Below are positions 34,946-43,804 of a DNA stretch of 64,000 nucleotides, piece by piece. Where the stretch lies: NCBI RefSeq assembly GCF_000685155.1, contig NZ_JMIY01000003.1:105575-169574 (forward strand), read 5' to 3'. The position numbers and the translations under genes are program-made. The notes beneath the pieces are model-generated. The model worked only from the letters and a program-made list of their open reading frames with translations, had not been told where the DNA came from and made no database searches. The DNA comes from Candidatus Methanoperedens nitratireducens. GTDB lineage: Archaea > Halobacteriota > Methanosarcinia > Methanosarcinales > Methanoperedenaceae. The first letter of the stretch is position 1; each line of letters opens with the position of its first letter.

Positions 34946-36304
34946 TCAATCAAGCTCAAACTCTTCAAGATATCTTCCTAAGAATCGCTCTCCTCTGTAT
35001 CCACTTCTCTTTGCGAGCTTCTCAAGTGCCGAATAGATCCCGCTGCTGTACTGTGCCGCTCTTTTTTCTTTCAAGACAAGCTCATCAGGAAGGAGCTTCC
35101 CGGCAGATAATCTGAGTATGTATTTCCTCTGATTATTATGTATTTTAAGCTCCGGGGCAATAGCAAGGGCCAGTTCCACAACTTCCCTGTCAAGGTACGG
35201 CACCCGAAGCTCAACTGCATTTACCATAGTAGCAGCATCATCCCTTTCAAGGTTATTCTCTGCTATTTTATCAAGATCGCACCTTAGCGCATCTTCAAGT
35301 TCATCATGGCTCATTGATTCATATCGTTTATATCCGGCAAACAGCTCATCCGCACCCTGGCCTGAGAGCATGACACGAATGCCGTTATCGTGTGCATCTT
35401 TTGATGCTAAGAACAGCGGCATGGCAATACTTACTTTTAATGGATCTGCCGACTCAACCGCTCTTATTACATAAGGGATCGCAGACTCTACCTCTTCTAT
35501 CGTGAGTTCATGCAGGTGCAGTTTATCCTCAGAGCCAAGGAGCTGTGCTGCTTTTTTTGCCTGTCGTATATCGTGCGAGCCTGCCACTCCCACTGAATAC
35601 AATTCTGCCTCAGGACACAGCGCAGCAATCAGAGAGCTATCAAGGCCGCCTGAGAATGCGATCGCTGATGGTGTGTAGCTGCGCTTTTTCACCGCCCGCT
35701 CTATTGTATGGAATAGCTTTTCTGATGCTATGTTCTCATCGGTAATCCTCTCACCCTGTACGAATCCGGTCACTTTTTCCTTTACGAGCTTGCCGCTGCT
35801 GTAAGAGAGCATGTGTCCTGGCCTGAGTGTATGAATCTCTCTCATTCCGATTGCAGATAATGCTTTTTTCTCTGAGGCAAAGGCAAATAATGCACCAGTG
35901 CTGCTATAATAAAGCGGCTTCACACCCGCAGGGTCGCGCGCAAGCTGTAGTCTCTCATCAGATACACAGGCGAATGCGTAGTCACCATCCAGTTCTTTGA
36001 TTGCAGCCTCAACACCAATCGATTCGATTAAGTTAAAAAGCGCCTCAGTATCTGAGTCTGTTATCATGCGAAGCTTTTCTGCTATCTCTGTGAAATTATA
36101 GATCTCCCCGTTATATGTGAGCGCGCCCTTGTTGTGGATTGGCTGGCCTCTGCTACCTGTAATTTTGAGCAGGACGTTGCCGAGTGTTATATCATCAAAA
36201 GAATATGTACCGCAGCCATCTGGTCCCCTGTGCTTTATTGCTTCTAGCATTTTACTGGTCAATACTCCTGAGTCATCTCCTGCCGAACCTGCTATGCCGC
36301 ACAT
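34946..36304 (-). CDS. asnB: Asparagine synthetase (glutamine-hydrolysing)
   Basis: A 452-residue class II glutamine amidotransferase. It must start at the ATG at 36304, since Cys2 (MCGIAG) becomes the N-terminal nucleophile. The glutaminase half has IKHRGPDGCGTY and LTYNGEIYNF; the synthetase half has the ATP-loop AFSGGLDSSLIAAL and LSGQGADELFAGYKRY. It amidates aspartate, though the short form may act on another carboxylate. The start lies 8 bases after the stop of an upstream lipoprotein gene. Confidence 0.9.
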   Translation of the reverse strand: MCGIAGSAGDDSGVLTSKMLEAIKHRGPDGCGTYSFDDITLGNVLLKITGSRGQPIHNKGALTYNGEIYNFTEIAEKLRMITDSDTEALFNLIESIGVEAAIKELDGDYAFACVSDERLQLARDPAGVKPLYYSSTGALFAFASEKKALSAIGMREIHTLRPGHMLSYSSGKLVKEKVTGFVQGERITDENIASEKLFHTIERAVKKRSYTPSAIAFSGGLDSSLIAALCPEAELYSVGVAGSHDIRQAKKAAQLLGSEDKLHLHELTIEEVESAIPYVIRAVESADPLKVSIAMPLFLASKDAHDNGIRVMLSGQGADELFAGYKRYESMSHDELEDALRCDLDKIAENNLERDDAATMVNAVELRVPYLDREVVELALAIAPELKIHNNQRKYILRLSAGKLLPDELVLKEKRAAQYSSGIYSALEKLAKRSGYRGERFLGRYLEEFELD

Positions 36305-36311
36305 GGTGGCT

Positions 36312-37223
36312 CTAATTTTCACTGGCACTAACACTGACTGTGAGCACGCTGGGTACTGTCCTTAAACTGGGCCTTGTCAGAGCTAAACGGTAATTACCTG
36401 TTGTAGTGAAAGTATAGTTTGCTCTAGAAGTTAGGGTAATATTGCCTATTTTATTATCTAATTCAACAAGAGTGTATATTTCGTCCTCTCGATTGAGCCA
36501 GACGATCTCATCACCTGCGTTTATTTGTACCTGATTAACACCGAATTTATCGGGAGAAACTATTCTAACATCTACATATACCCCGGTTGGAGTGGCTACT
36601 ACAACTGGTTCAGGTGTGGGAGTAGGAGCCGGTGTGTGGGTTACAATTGGAGTTATGGTTAGTGCAGGTGTTAGAGCAGGAGTCGGGGTGGGTGTGAATT
36701 CCCTGGGCTCACCTGAGTGAAGTGTTAACTTAAGTGCCTTTGCATCTACCTTCTGGTCATTGACTGATAAGATGATAGTGATCTCATATGTGCCTGCAAG
36801 TCCTCTTCCCTGCATCTCCTTCTGTGTCCGGAAGACAGCACTTATTGGTTTAGCGGTGCCAGGCTGGATCTCCTCATTGAAGTCCATTGTAAAAGTCCTT
36901 GTTTTCTCTTCATCACTCATGATCTTCAGGTAAAGATTTGTAAGGAAACTCTCCAGTGATTTTACTTTAGCTTTTATCTCAATAGTCTCGCTATTAATTA
37001 CTTCTGTACCTGTATTTACTATAATAAGTTCTGCAGTGATTGTTTCACCTGCTATCATATAATCCCTGTCAAATTTCACATCAGCGATCCGTCCATCAAG
37101 GTCGGGATTCGCACGTTCGAATTTTTGTACTTCCATCAGAGCGTTATCGGTCGAGGAATCAGAGCCTATACAGCCGGATAGGGCTGTAATTAGGATTAAT
37201 AAGATAAGAGGAGTTTTATACAT
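36312..37223 (-). CDS. Surface lipoprotein with Pro/Thr linker and cupredoxin-like domain
   Basis: A 303-residue lipoprotein from the ATG at 37223 (AGGTGA ahead of it). The lipobox is LITALSGC, followed by a beta-rich domain (about residues 40-180), a Pro/Thr linker (PTPTPALTPALTITP and more) and a C-terminal beta domain resembling cupredoxins (INAGDEIVWLNREDEIYTL, FTTTGNYRLALT). The usual Cys/His/Met copper ligands are not present, so copper binding is unlikely. It sits on the outer face of the membrane. It precedes asnB closely, an unexpected pairing. Confidence 0.75.
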   Translation of the reverse strand: MYKTPLILLILITALSGCIGSDSSTDNALMEVQKFERANPDLDGRIADVKFDRDYMIAGETITAELIIVNTGTEVINSETIEIKAKVKSLESFLTNLYLKIMSDEEKTRTFTMDFNEEIQPGTAKPISAVFRTQKEMQGRGLAGTYEITIILSVNDQKVDAKALKLTLHSGEPREFTPTPTPALTPALTITPIVTHTPAPTPTPEPVVVATPTGVYVDVRIVSPDKFGVNQVQINAGDEIVWLNREDEIYTLVELDNKIGNITLTSRANYTFTTTGNYRLALTRPSLRTVPSVLTVSVSASEN

Positions 37224-37387
37224 CAGGTCACCTGTACTATGTACGGTAATCATTGCTTAAAATACTTATTGTCTTATAGTAATAATTATTATGATATAGT
37301 TATAGAAATAAGAATTATATACTTAAACAGTTAATATGCTGTAGGGCTGAATGTGCGTTTTCCAAAAATAAATTACTGTTTGGAAGA

Positions 37388-37398
37388 CTTTATAAATG
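37388..37398 (+). promoter_or_regulatory. TATA box of hisS
   Basis: CTTTATAAATG about 45 bases upstream of the hisS ATG, giving a transcript start near 37414 and a short leader holding GAAAGGAAG as ribosome binding site. Confidence 0.5.
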
Positions 37399-37435
37399 AA
37401 TAAGCCCTAACACGGGGGCGAAAGGAAGTATATTG

Positions 37436-38662
37436 ATGGAATTCCACAGACCCAGAGGTACGCGTGATTTCCTGCCTGATGAGATGGCAAAGCGAAAGTA
37501 TGTTGAGAACAGGTTACGTGAGGTTGCCATACGATGGGGATACGGGGAGATAAAGACACCTACCTTTGAGCATATAGAGCTTTTTACAATAAAATCGGGT
37601 GAGGGAATCCTGGGTGAGATCTATAACTTTAAAGATAAGGGAGGCCGTGAGATCACGCTGCGCCCTGAACTCACAGCACCGGTCGTAAGGATGTATATTG
37701 AGGAGCTCCAGAGGTCTCCAAAACCCCTGAAATTCTATTATTTTGATAATTGTTTCAGGTACGAGCGCCCCCAGAAAGGGCGCTTTCGGGAATTTTTCCA
37801 GTTCGGCATAGAGATCATAGGAAGCGCCCGCCCTGAATCAGATGCCGAGGTTATCGCACTGTCGGTTGAAATGCTAAACAGCGTTGGTGTCAGGGGGGAT
37901 CTGCATGTGGGGCATCTCGGGATCGTGCGCGCCCTGCTGAAGGATATCCCGCCAGGGCATCAGAGCAAGATCATGCGGCTGGTTGATAAAAAGGATGATA
38001 AAGGGCTTGAGGATTTTCTTGATGAAATCAGAGCGCCTGATGAGATCAAGGGTAAGCTGTTCCGCCTGATCGGGCTCAGGGGCATCAATGCAATGCCAGA
38101 GGCGCGGGAGCTGGTGGGGAATATTGAGGTAATCTCACAATTCGAGACCCTGCTTTCGCTTCTGGATGTTTACGGGCTTGAGTACCAGGTGGATCTTGGG
38201 ATCGCAAGGGGTCTTGATTATTATACCGGCATGGTGTTTGAGATATACTGTGAGGGCCTTGGAGCGCAGAACCAGGTATGCGGCGGAGGCTCATACCGAC
38301 TTGCCCAGTTGTTCGGAGGAGAGGATACGCCCTCAACAGGTTATGCTATCGGGTTTGACAGGATCATGGAGATATGCGAGGTAAAACCCGCAGAGGCAAA
38401 ACGCATTGTGGTAGTCTCTTTTGAGGACACGCGCAAAGAGGCGATTGTCATCGCAAAAAGGCTCAGGGAGCATGTGGCGACGTATGTTGATGTTATGGGG
38501 CGGAAGTTCAAAGACCAGATGTCGTATGCCAATACAATAGGTGCCAGCCATGTTGTGATCGTGGGAAGGAATGAGCTTGAAGCTGGAAAGGTTGCACTTA
38601 AGGATATGAAGACCGGGGAGCAGGTGCTGCTTACTGTAGAGGAAGTGGCAGGAAAAATGTGA
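37436..38662 (+). CDS. hisS: Histidyl-tRNA synthetase
   Basis: A 408-residue class II synthetase that charges tRNA-His. Motif 1 region [15 protein letters not shown], motif 2 [18 protein letters not shown], the histidine-A signature [14 protein letters not shown], motif 3 [13 protein letters not shown], and a C-terminal anticodon-binding domain. I chose the ATG at 37436 over the TTG at 37433. The Thg1-family gene at 56.9 kb may supply G-1 of the same tRNA. Confidence 0.96.
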   Translation: MEFHRPRGTRDFLPDEMAKRKYVENRLREVAIRWGYGEIKTPTFEHIELFTIKSGEGILGEIYNFKDKGGREITLRPELTAPVVRMYIEELQRSPKPLKFYYFDNCFRYERPQKGRFREFFQFGIEIIGSARPESDAEVIALSVEMLNSVGVRGDLHVGHLGIVRALLKDIPPGHQSKIMRLVDKKDDKGLEDFLDEIRAPDEIKGKLFRLIGLRGINAMPEARELVGNIEVISQFETLLSLLDVYGLEYQVDLGIARGLDYYTGMVFEIYCEGLGAQNQVCGGGSYRLAQLFGGEDTPSTGYAIGFDRIMEICEVKPAEAKRIVVVSFEDTRKEAIVIAKRLREHVATYVDVMGRKFKDQMSYANTIGASHVVIVGRNELEAGKVALKDMKTGEQVLLTVEEVAGKM

Positions 38663-38721
38663 AAACTACAGACACTGTACCCCCCCAATTTAAGTTAAAT
38701 AATCTAAATAAAAAAGATATT

Positions 38722-39141
38722 ATGGAGATTATGGTGGTCACAAAAGAGAATATGGCACATATAGTTAAAATTGCACTGGGGTTAAAATGGGATAAAAATT
38801 TTGAAAAGAAATACCTGGACAAATTACTATTAACCGGGGTTGTTAAAACTATTTACGATGACAATAAGTTTATGGGCTATCTCTGGTTCGATGAGAGAGA
38901 AGATAAAAATGACATCTTCATCAATTCAATGCAGTTGAAAAAAGAATATCAGGGTAAAGGAATAGGGACGCAAGTTTTGAAATGGTTAGAGAGTTTTGCC
39001 CTGAAACGTAACAAACAATATCTAAGTCTGTTGGTCCAAGTAAATAATCATAGAGCCATTAGTATCTATAAACGATTCGGATTCTGTGAGATAACAAGAG
39101 AGCAAGGATCAATATATATGGTAAAAAATCTAATTATATAA
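38722..39141 (+). CDS. GNAT-family N-acetyltransferase
   Basis: A protein of about 139 residues with a GNAT fold. The acetyl-CoA loop is MQLKKEYQGKGIGTQVLKWL, and the closing part NNHRAISIYKRFGFCEI is typical. The substrate is unknown, as is usual for this family. The frame is open upstream into the hisS stop (38659), but a TATA-like stretch (AAGTTAAATAATC) about 30 bases before the ATG at 38722 suggests a leaderless transcript from there. Confidence 0.8.
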   Translation: MEIMVVTKENMAHIVKIALGLKWDKNFEKKYLDKLLLTGVVKTIYDDNKFMGYLWFDEREDKNDIFINSMQLKKEYQGKGIGTQVLKWLESFALKRNKQYLSLLVQVNNHRAISIYKRFGFCEITREQGSIYMVKNLII

Positions 39142-39238
39142 AAACCTGGCTATATGATTGAGGATTGGAGAGAAATAGCAACAGCTGTTGCTATTTCTCC
39201 CCGATAATGTCCCACTCCTTTGGTTAAATAGGATTTTA

Positions 39239-39418
39239 CTAATTCTCAGAGATCAACGATACAACCCTTTCCTCATTGACCTTGTATGCCCAGCCACTGA
39301 AACTGTTTATATATAATATATTTTCATCATGTCTCTCCTCGACAATTTGGACTTCCCCTTCCTGTATCTCATCCGATCCAACTTTGAATCTTACAATGTC
39401 TCCTATGGAGTATGTCAT
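39239..39418 (-). CDS. Hypothetical 59-residue beta-rich protein
   Basis: A small acidic protein (MTYSIGDIVRFKVGSDEIQE onward, with FSGWAYKVNEERVVSLISEN at its end). Alternating hydrophobic residues and the SxGDIVRFKV opening suggest an SH3-like barrel. GGTGAG precedes the ATG at 39418. It lies 270 bases downstream of a winged-helix regulator on the same strand, and a palindrome lies between the two genes. I know no family for it. Confidence 0.6.
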   Translation of the reverse strand: MTYSIGDIVRFKVGSDEIQEGEVQIVEERHDENILYINSFSGWAYKVNEERVVSLISEN

Positions 39419-39471
39419 ACACTCACCGCCTTTCTCTTTACTATAGATCTTCTACCTTGTGTAGAAAAACC

Positions 39472-39487
39472 TGTCTATTTTTAGACA
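39472..39487. promoter_or_regulatory. Operator-like palindrome TGTCTA-TTTT-TAGACA
   Basis: A perfect 6-bp inverted repeat with a four-base spacer, about 55 bases upstream of the 59-residue gene and next to a TATA-like stretch on the minus strand. The adjacent winged-helix regulator is a natural candidate to bind it. Confidence 0.4.
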
Positions 39488-39687
39488 AGTTTTATTACTA
39501 TAATTATTAATACTTAAACCTTTCTATAATTAGAGAAACTGATAAAAAATAAAATAGGGTTTACGGTTATAGAACAATAGTTAGAAAATTTAGACAGCAT
39601 AGAAAACCGACAGGCTCAATAGGGTAACCATGCGAACTACTTGCGCTTTTCGGGCTGGAGCTTCCTGCTTAATCATATAATGTCAGG

Positions 39688-39990
39688 CTACTTCTCATCC
39701 TGCAGTGCACTCAGATTATTATAAAATTCTATAATTAGCTTCGCCACAGGGTTTTCTTCGTTTATGGTAAATGTCCTGATCTGTTTACCCATTCTCTTTT
39801 CAATTACAAGATCACTTTCAACAAGTGGCTCTATTACTCTTGCTACACTTGAGTGAGAGAGCCCTGTCTCCCTGGCAATCCCTGATAAATAGGTGAACTC
39901 ACCTTTTTTATTTATGAGATTCTCAAGTACAAGCGTCTGGGCACTTCTTCCAAATATTTTTTCAAGATAGCTCATTTCCTTATTATTCAT
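39688..39990 (-). CDS. Winged-helix transcriptional regulator
   Basis: A 100-residue winged-helix protein. LEKIFGRSAQTLVLENLINK leads into the helix-turn-helix FTYLSGIARETGLSHSSVAR and the wing VIEKRMGKQIRTFTINEEN, ending with a helix likely to dimerise. It resembles ArsR/MarR-like archaeal regulators without metal-binding cysteines. It may control itself and the 59-residue gene downstream. Confidence 0.78.
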   Translation of the reverse strand: MNNKEMSYLEKIFGRSAQTLVLENLINKKGEFTYLSGIARETGLSHSSVARVIEPLVESDLVIEKRMGKQIRTFTINEENPVAKLIIEFYNNLSALQDEK

Positions 39991-40147
39991 ATCATTGTAA
40001 TATTATTATTATTCTTCTTAATTATGTATAACCTTTTCTTTTTTTATACGAGTTTCACTAAAAATTAACTGTGTTATATATAGATAACTTTAACCCCGGC
40101 GCAAATCAATAGTAAATGCTAAGTAGAAGTTAGTTTAAACTGGAAAT

Positions 40148-40684
40148 GTGGCAATGCAAGGTTTAGATGTGGTAAGGCAAAGTTTAATTGATAATCAGAT
40201 ACTTGAACTTATTAAACAGAGGCCAGATATCACTGATACTGAGATTGCATCGCAACTCGGTTTAAAGATAGACGAGGTAATCGACAGGATAGAAAGTTTA
40301 TCAGATACGCGGGTCAAAATATTGATTGTTGATGATGAGAAAGATGTAGTTGTCCCGCTTAAGATGTCCCTTGAAGCAGATAACTACAGTGTAATCGAAG
40401 CTTATGCTGGCTACGGGGCAATAGAAAAAGCACGCTCTGAGATTCCAGATTTAATCATATTAGATCTCATGCTTCCAGATATGGATGGCTATGAGGTATG
40501 TAACAGGCTGAGAGAAGATCCACTGACCGAATTGATCCCGATTATTATGCTGACAGGGAAGGACGATATAAGCAATAAAATAGAAGGTCTGGAGAGGGGA
40601 GCAGATGACTATATTACAAAGCCATTTAACCTCAGTGAGCTCAAGGCAAGGATTCGTACTGTCCTGAGGCGCTCCAGGGTTTAA
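40148..40684 (+). CDS. Response regulator with N-terminal helix-turn-helix
   Basis: A 178-residue protein. An Lrp-like helix-turn-helix (IKQRPDITDTEIASQLGL) occupies about the first 50 residues, followed by a complete receiver domain: acidic pair in IVDDEKDVV, phospho-Asp in IILDLMLPDMDGYE, Thr in IIMLTGKDD, Lys in YITKPFNL. The order is the reverse of the usual receiver-then-DNA-binding layout. It ends 13 bases before the hybrid kinase gene, its likely partner. Start GTG 40148 or ATG 40154. Confidence 0.85.
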   Translation: MAMQGLDVVRQSLIDNQILELIKQRPDITDTEIASQLGLKIDEVIDRIESLSDTRVKILIVDDEKDVVVPLKMSLEADNYSVIEAYAGYGAIEKARSEIPDLIILDLMLPDMDGYEVCNRLREDPLTELIPIIMLTGKDDISNKIEGLERGADDYITKPFNLSELKARIRTVLRRSRV

Positions 40685-40699
40685 TCAGGTGACATAGTG

Positions 40700-42712
40700 A
40701 TGGAAATAGCCAGGACATATGGAGAACTTCTGCTTGAAATCCAGAAACTTCGCTCCCGGCTTCTTGAGGCAGAAGAAACGTTGCACGCAATCGGAAGTGG
40801 CGAAGTAGATGCACTGGTGATCTCAGGTAACCAGGGAGAGCAGGTTTTTACGCTCAAAGGTGCTGATCAGACCTACCGTATCCTTATTGAGGAAATGAAG
40901 GAGGGAGCTGTTACGCTGGCAGCAGATGATACAGTACTCTATTGCAATCGTGGCTTTGCCAGGATGCTTGGAATGCCGCTTGAGAGAGTGATGGGTACAA
41001 GGATTCAGAAACTCATCCTGCCAGATGATCAGGCTATGTTCGATGAGATGCTTCGGCAGGGCCGGGCCGGGTGCAGCAGGGGAGAGAGCACTTTTCTGAC
41101 AGGGGATGGGGCACACGTGCCTGCATATCTCTCCATAAACACATTGCAGATGGATGAAGTATCGGCTCTCTATATAGTTGTTATGGATCTGACCGAGCGC
41201 AAGCGGGCTGAGGAACAGATACGAGAACAAGCTGCCCTTCTGGACAGAGCACATGATGCTATCGGAGCCCGGGATTTAGAACACAGAATCACATACTGGA
41301 ATAAAGGAGCAGAGCACCTGTATGGCTGGACAGCAGAAGAGGCTACAGGCAAAAAAGCTGATGAGCTTCTTTATACAGAAGAATCACCATATCTCACTGA
41401 AGCAAAGCAGGAAGTTATCAAGGAGGGTGAGTGGGCAGGTGAGCTGCAGCAGGTAACAAAAGATGGAAGGGAAATCACAGTAGAGAGCCGCTGGACCCTG
41501 GTACGCGATAGTGAAGGGAATCCAAAATCTATACTGGTCATCAATACTGATATCACTGAGAAAAAGAGGCTTGAGGTTCAGTTCCTTCGGGCTCAGCGAA
41601 TGGAAAGTATAGGCACGCTCGCGGGAGGTATAGCGCACGATCTCAATAATATGCTGACGCCAATAATGATGTCAGTGCAAATATTGCGGGAAAAATTCAA
41701 GGATGAAGAGAGCCAGAGGCTGCTTAATATACTTGAGAGAAGTACAATGCGCGGAGCTAATTTAATAAACCAGGTCCTATCATTTGCGCGAGGGATTGAA
41801 GGTGAACGAAAACCTATCCAGGTAGCATATATCATATCTGAAATTAAGAAGATCGCAGAGGAGACATTCCCAAGATCTATCTATGTTAGGGCTAATACAC
41901 CAAAAGACCTCTGGACCATATCTGGAGATGCAACACAACTGCATCAGGTCATGATGAACCTGTGCGTGAATGCCAGGGATGCAATGCCATCCGGCGGTAC
42001 CCTGAGCATCCGTGCTGAGAATATTCTCATTGATGAAAACTACGTTCGTATGAATATCGAGGCCAGAGTTGGCCCTTATGTAATGATTTCGGTCTCTGAT
42101 ACAGGAGTGGGCATTCCACCCGAGATAATGGGCAGGATCTTTGAGCCATTTTTCACTACAAAAGAGCACGGCAAAGGCACAGGTCTTGGTCTTTCGACAT
42201 CACTTACAGTCATCAGAAGTCACGGTGGATTCACAAATGTGTACAGTAAGGCTGGGAAAGGGACAACATTTGAATTCTATATACCTGCTGTTATAACAAA
42301 CGAAACGCAAAAAGCAGAGGATCAGCCTCTATCGCCCAGGGGGCAGGGGGAAGTAATTCTAGTTGTCGATGATGAGGCCCCAATCCGTGAGATTACCAGT
42401 GCCACACTGGAAACAAATGGGTACAGAGTGCTAACAGCCAGTAACGGGGCTGAAGCAGTAGTATTATACGCGCAAAAAAAAGATGATATAAAAGTCGTTC
42501 TTATGGATATGATGATGCCAGTTATGGAAGGCCCGGAGTGTATCCGAACGCTGCGTAAGGTTAATCCTGGTGTCAGGGTCATCGCTATCAGTGGATTAAC
42601 TGATAGGAATGATCTTGAGGTGTTCGCAGATAATGTATGTGCTTTTTTGCCAAAGCCTTACACTGCACAGAGATTGCTCCTGACCGTATATGAGGTCATA
42701 AGCGCAAAATAG
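40700..42712 (+). CDS. Hybrid sensor histidine kinase (PAS-PAS-HisKA-HATPase-receiver)
   Basis: A 670-residue soluble hybrid kinase. Two PAS domains (about 55-170 and 180-295), a phosphoacceptor helix with the histidine in LAGGIAHDLNNMLTPIM, an ATPase domain (NLCVNARDAMPSGG, SVSDTGVGIPPEI, GTGLGLSTSLTVI) and a C-terminal receiver (VVDDEAPIREI, VVLMDMMMPVMEGPEC, FLPKPYTAQRLL). No membrane segments. The HDLNN box and domain order are of bacterial hybrid-kinase type, suggesting ancient transfer. A shorter relative is encoded 1.1 kb downstream. ATG 40700 follows AGGTGA. Confidence 0.93.
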   Translation: MEIARTYGELLLEIQKLRSRLLEAEETLHAIGSGEVDALVISGNQGEQVFTLKGADQTYRILIEEMKEGAVTLAADDTVLYCNRGFARMLGMPLERVMGTRIQKLILPDDQAMFDEMLRQGRAGCSRGESTFLTGDGAHVPAYLSINTLQMDEVSALYIVVMDLTERKRAEEQIREQAALLDRAHDAIGARDLEHRITYWNKGAEHLYGWTAEEATGKKADELLYTEESPYLTEAKQEVIKEGEWAGELQQVTKDGREITVESRWTLVRDSEGNPKSILVINTDITEKKRLEVQFLRAQRMESIGTLAGGIAHDLNNMLTPIMMSVQILREKFKDEESQRLLNILERSTMRGANLINQVLSFARGIEGERKPIQVAYIISEIKKIAEETFPRSIYVRANTPKDLWTISGDATQLHQVMMNLCVNARDAMPSGGTLSIRAENILIDENYVRMNIEARVGPYVMISVSDTGVGIPPEIMGRIFEPFFTTKEHGKGTGLGLSTSLTVIRSHGGFTNVYSKAGKGTTFEFYIPAVITNETQKAEDQPLSPRGQGEVILVVDDEAPIREITSATLETNGYRVLTASNGAEAVVLYAQKKDDIKVVLMDMMMPVMEGPECIRTLRKVNPGVRVIAISGLTDRNDLEVFADNVCAFLPKPYTAQRLLLTVYEVISAK

Positions 42713-42718
42713 AGCGGT

Positions 42719-43516
42719 TCATATTTCGTATCTCTTTGCCTTTCCTCTGTAGTACTCAAATAATTCATAGCCCCAGCGAACTGACATATCATCAGTACCG
42801 ATCAGGTCATACGTTGTATCGTATACCCCGCTGGTTGTAAATAGCCCGAGTGAAATATGAGTATCGGTTACTGTAAGGGCAACTTTTAATTTTTCATCGG
42901 TGATCAATACCTCCAGGCGGTGGTTAGAGATTGCATTTTTAATATCTTCCAGGCCTATAATATTTTTCAGTTTATTAAATATATCCATATTTAATATAAG
43001 ACAGGTATCAATGCTATTCTCAACCAGCACTTTGAATATAACCGTATAGTCCGGGGAATACACAGGAGAGACTCTTTTGATCCACTTTGCTGTTTTAATA
43101 TAACCTGTATAAACATCACGCATTTTAATAATATCCAGTGGATCTATCTGTACCACATTTGAATCTTTCAACCATCCGATCTTTTCCATAAGATGCTCTG
43201 GAATCCCGCTCAGGTCGTGCCCGAGCCAGAATTTTTCGTGCTTTTTCAAAGCTTCTGCCGCATTGTTAAAATCTATTAGTTTCAGGGTTATAATCCTGCC
43301 AGTATTTGTAAGCATATAGTTTCTAAACCTATCCTGAAAAATAAGGTGGTTCCTCTCAAGCTCTCTTAATGCATGTATGATTGTTGAAGAGCTTGTTTTT
43401 AGATTATCTCTCAGATTGCCTGTAGATTTTTTTCCATCGATCAGGCTTATGAGTATATTTTTTCGCAAATTAGAGCAGATGGCCAGGTTGAGAACGTTTT
43501 TATTATCTGTGTTCAT
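42719..43516 (-). CDS. DUF1724-type archaeal transcriptional regulator
   Basis: A 265-residue regulator with an N-terminal winged helix (SNLRKNILISLIDGKKSTGN, SSSTIIHALRELERNHLIFQ) and a C-terminal DUF1724 domain (YTVIFKVLVENSIDTCLILN, ALTVTDTHISLGLFTTSGVYD). This architecture is characteristic of Methanosarcina Msr-type regulators, some of which control methyltransferase genes. It converges with the hybrid kinase gene, 6 bases between stops. Effector and targets are unknown. Confidence 0.85.
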   Translation of the reverse strand: MNTDNKNVLNLAICSNLRKNILISLIDGKKSTGNLRDNLKTSSSTIIHALRELERNHLIFQDRFRNYMLTNTGRIITLKLIDFNNAAEALKKHEKFWLGHDLSGIPEHLMEKIGWLKDSNVVQIDPLDIIKMRDVYTGYIKTAKWIKRVSPVYSPDYTVIFKVLVENSIDTCLILNMDIFNKLKNIIGLEDIKNAISNHRLEVLITDEKLKVALTVTDTHISLGLFTTSGVYDTTYDLIGTDDMSVRWGYELFEYYRGKAKRYEI

Positions 43517-43804
43517 CTATGTTACATCCCTTCTTTCTTGCCTATATGTCTCATTATAATTATAATAACTTTACATATATGGTTTCAAGCTCTTTATATT
43601 GCTAAATTCAGGCAACTTTGCTTATATATGGGAAAACTTGATATATCTTCAAATCTTAACACAGAGTAGTAGGTCGAGCACAATTATTGCCTGCCAGTAT
43701 GGAACAGGTGATGTTTTGTGCAGTATAAAGAGGGATTCAAGTCCGAACCTGCACTATGGCAGGGATTATAATTATGCAAACTGCTATTAAAAGAGGTGGA
43801 TAGA

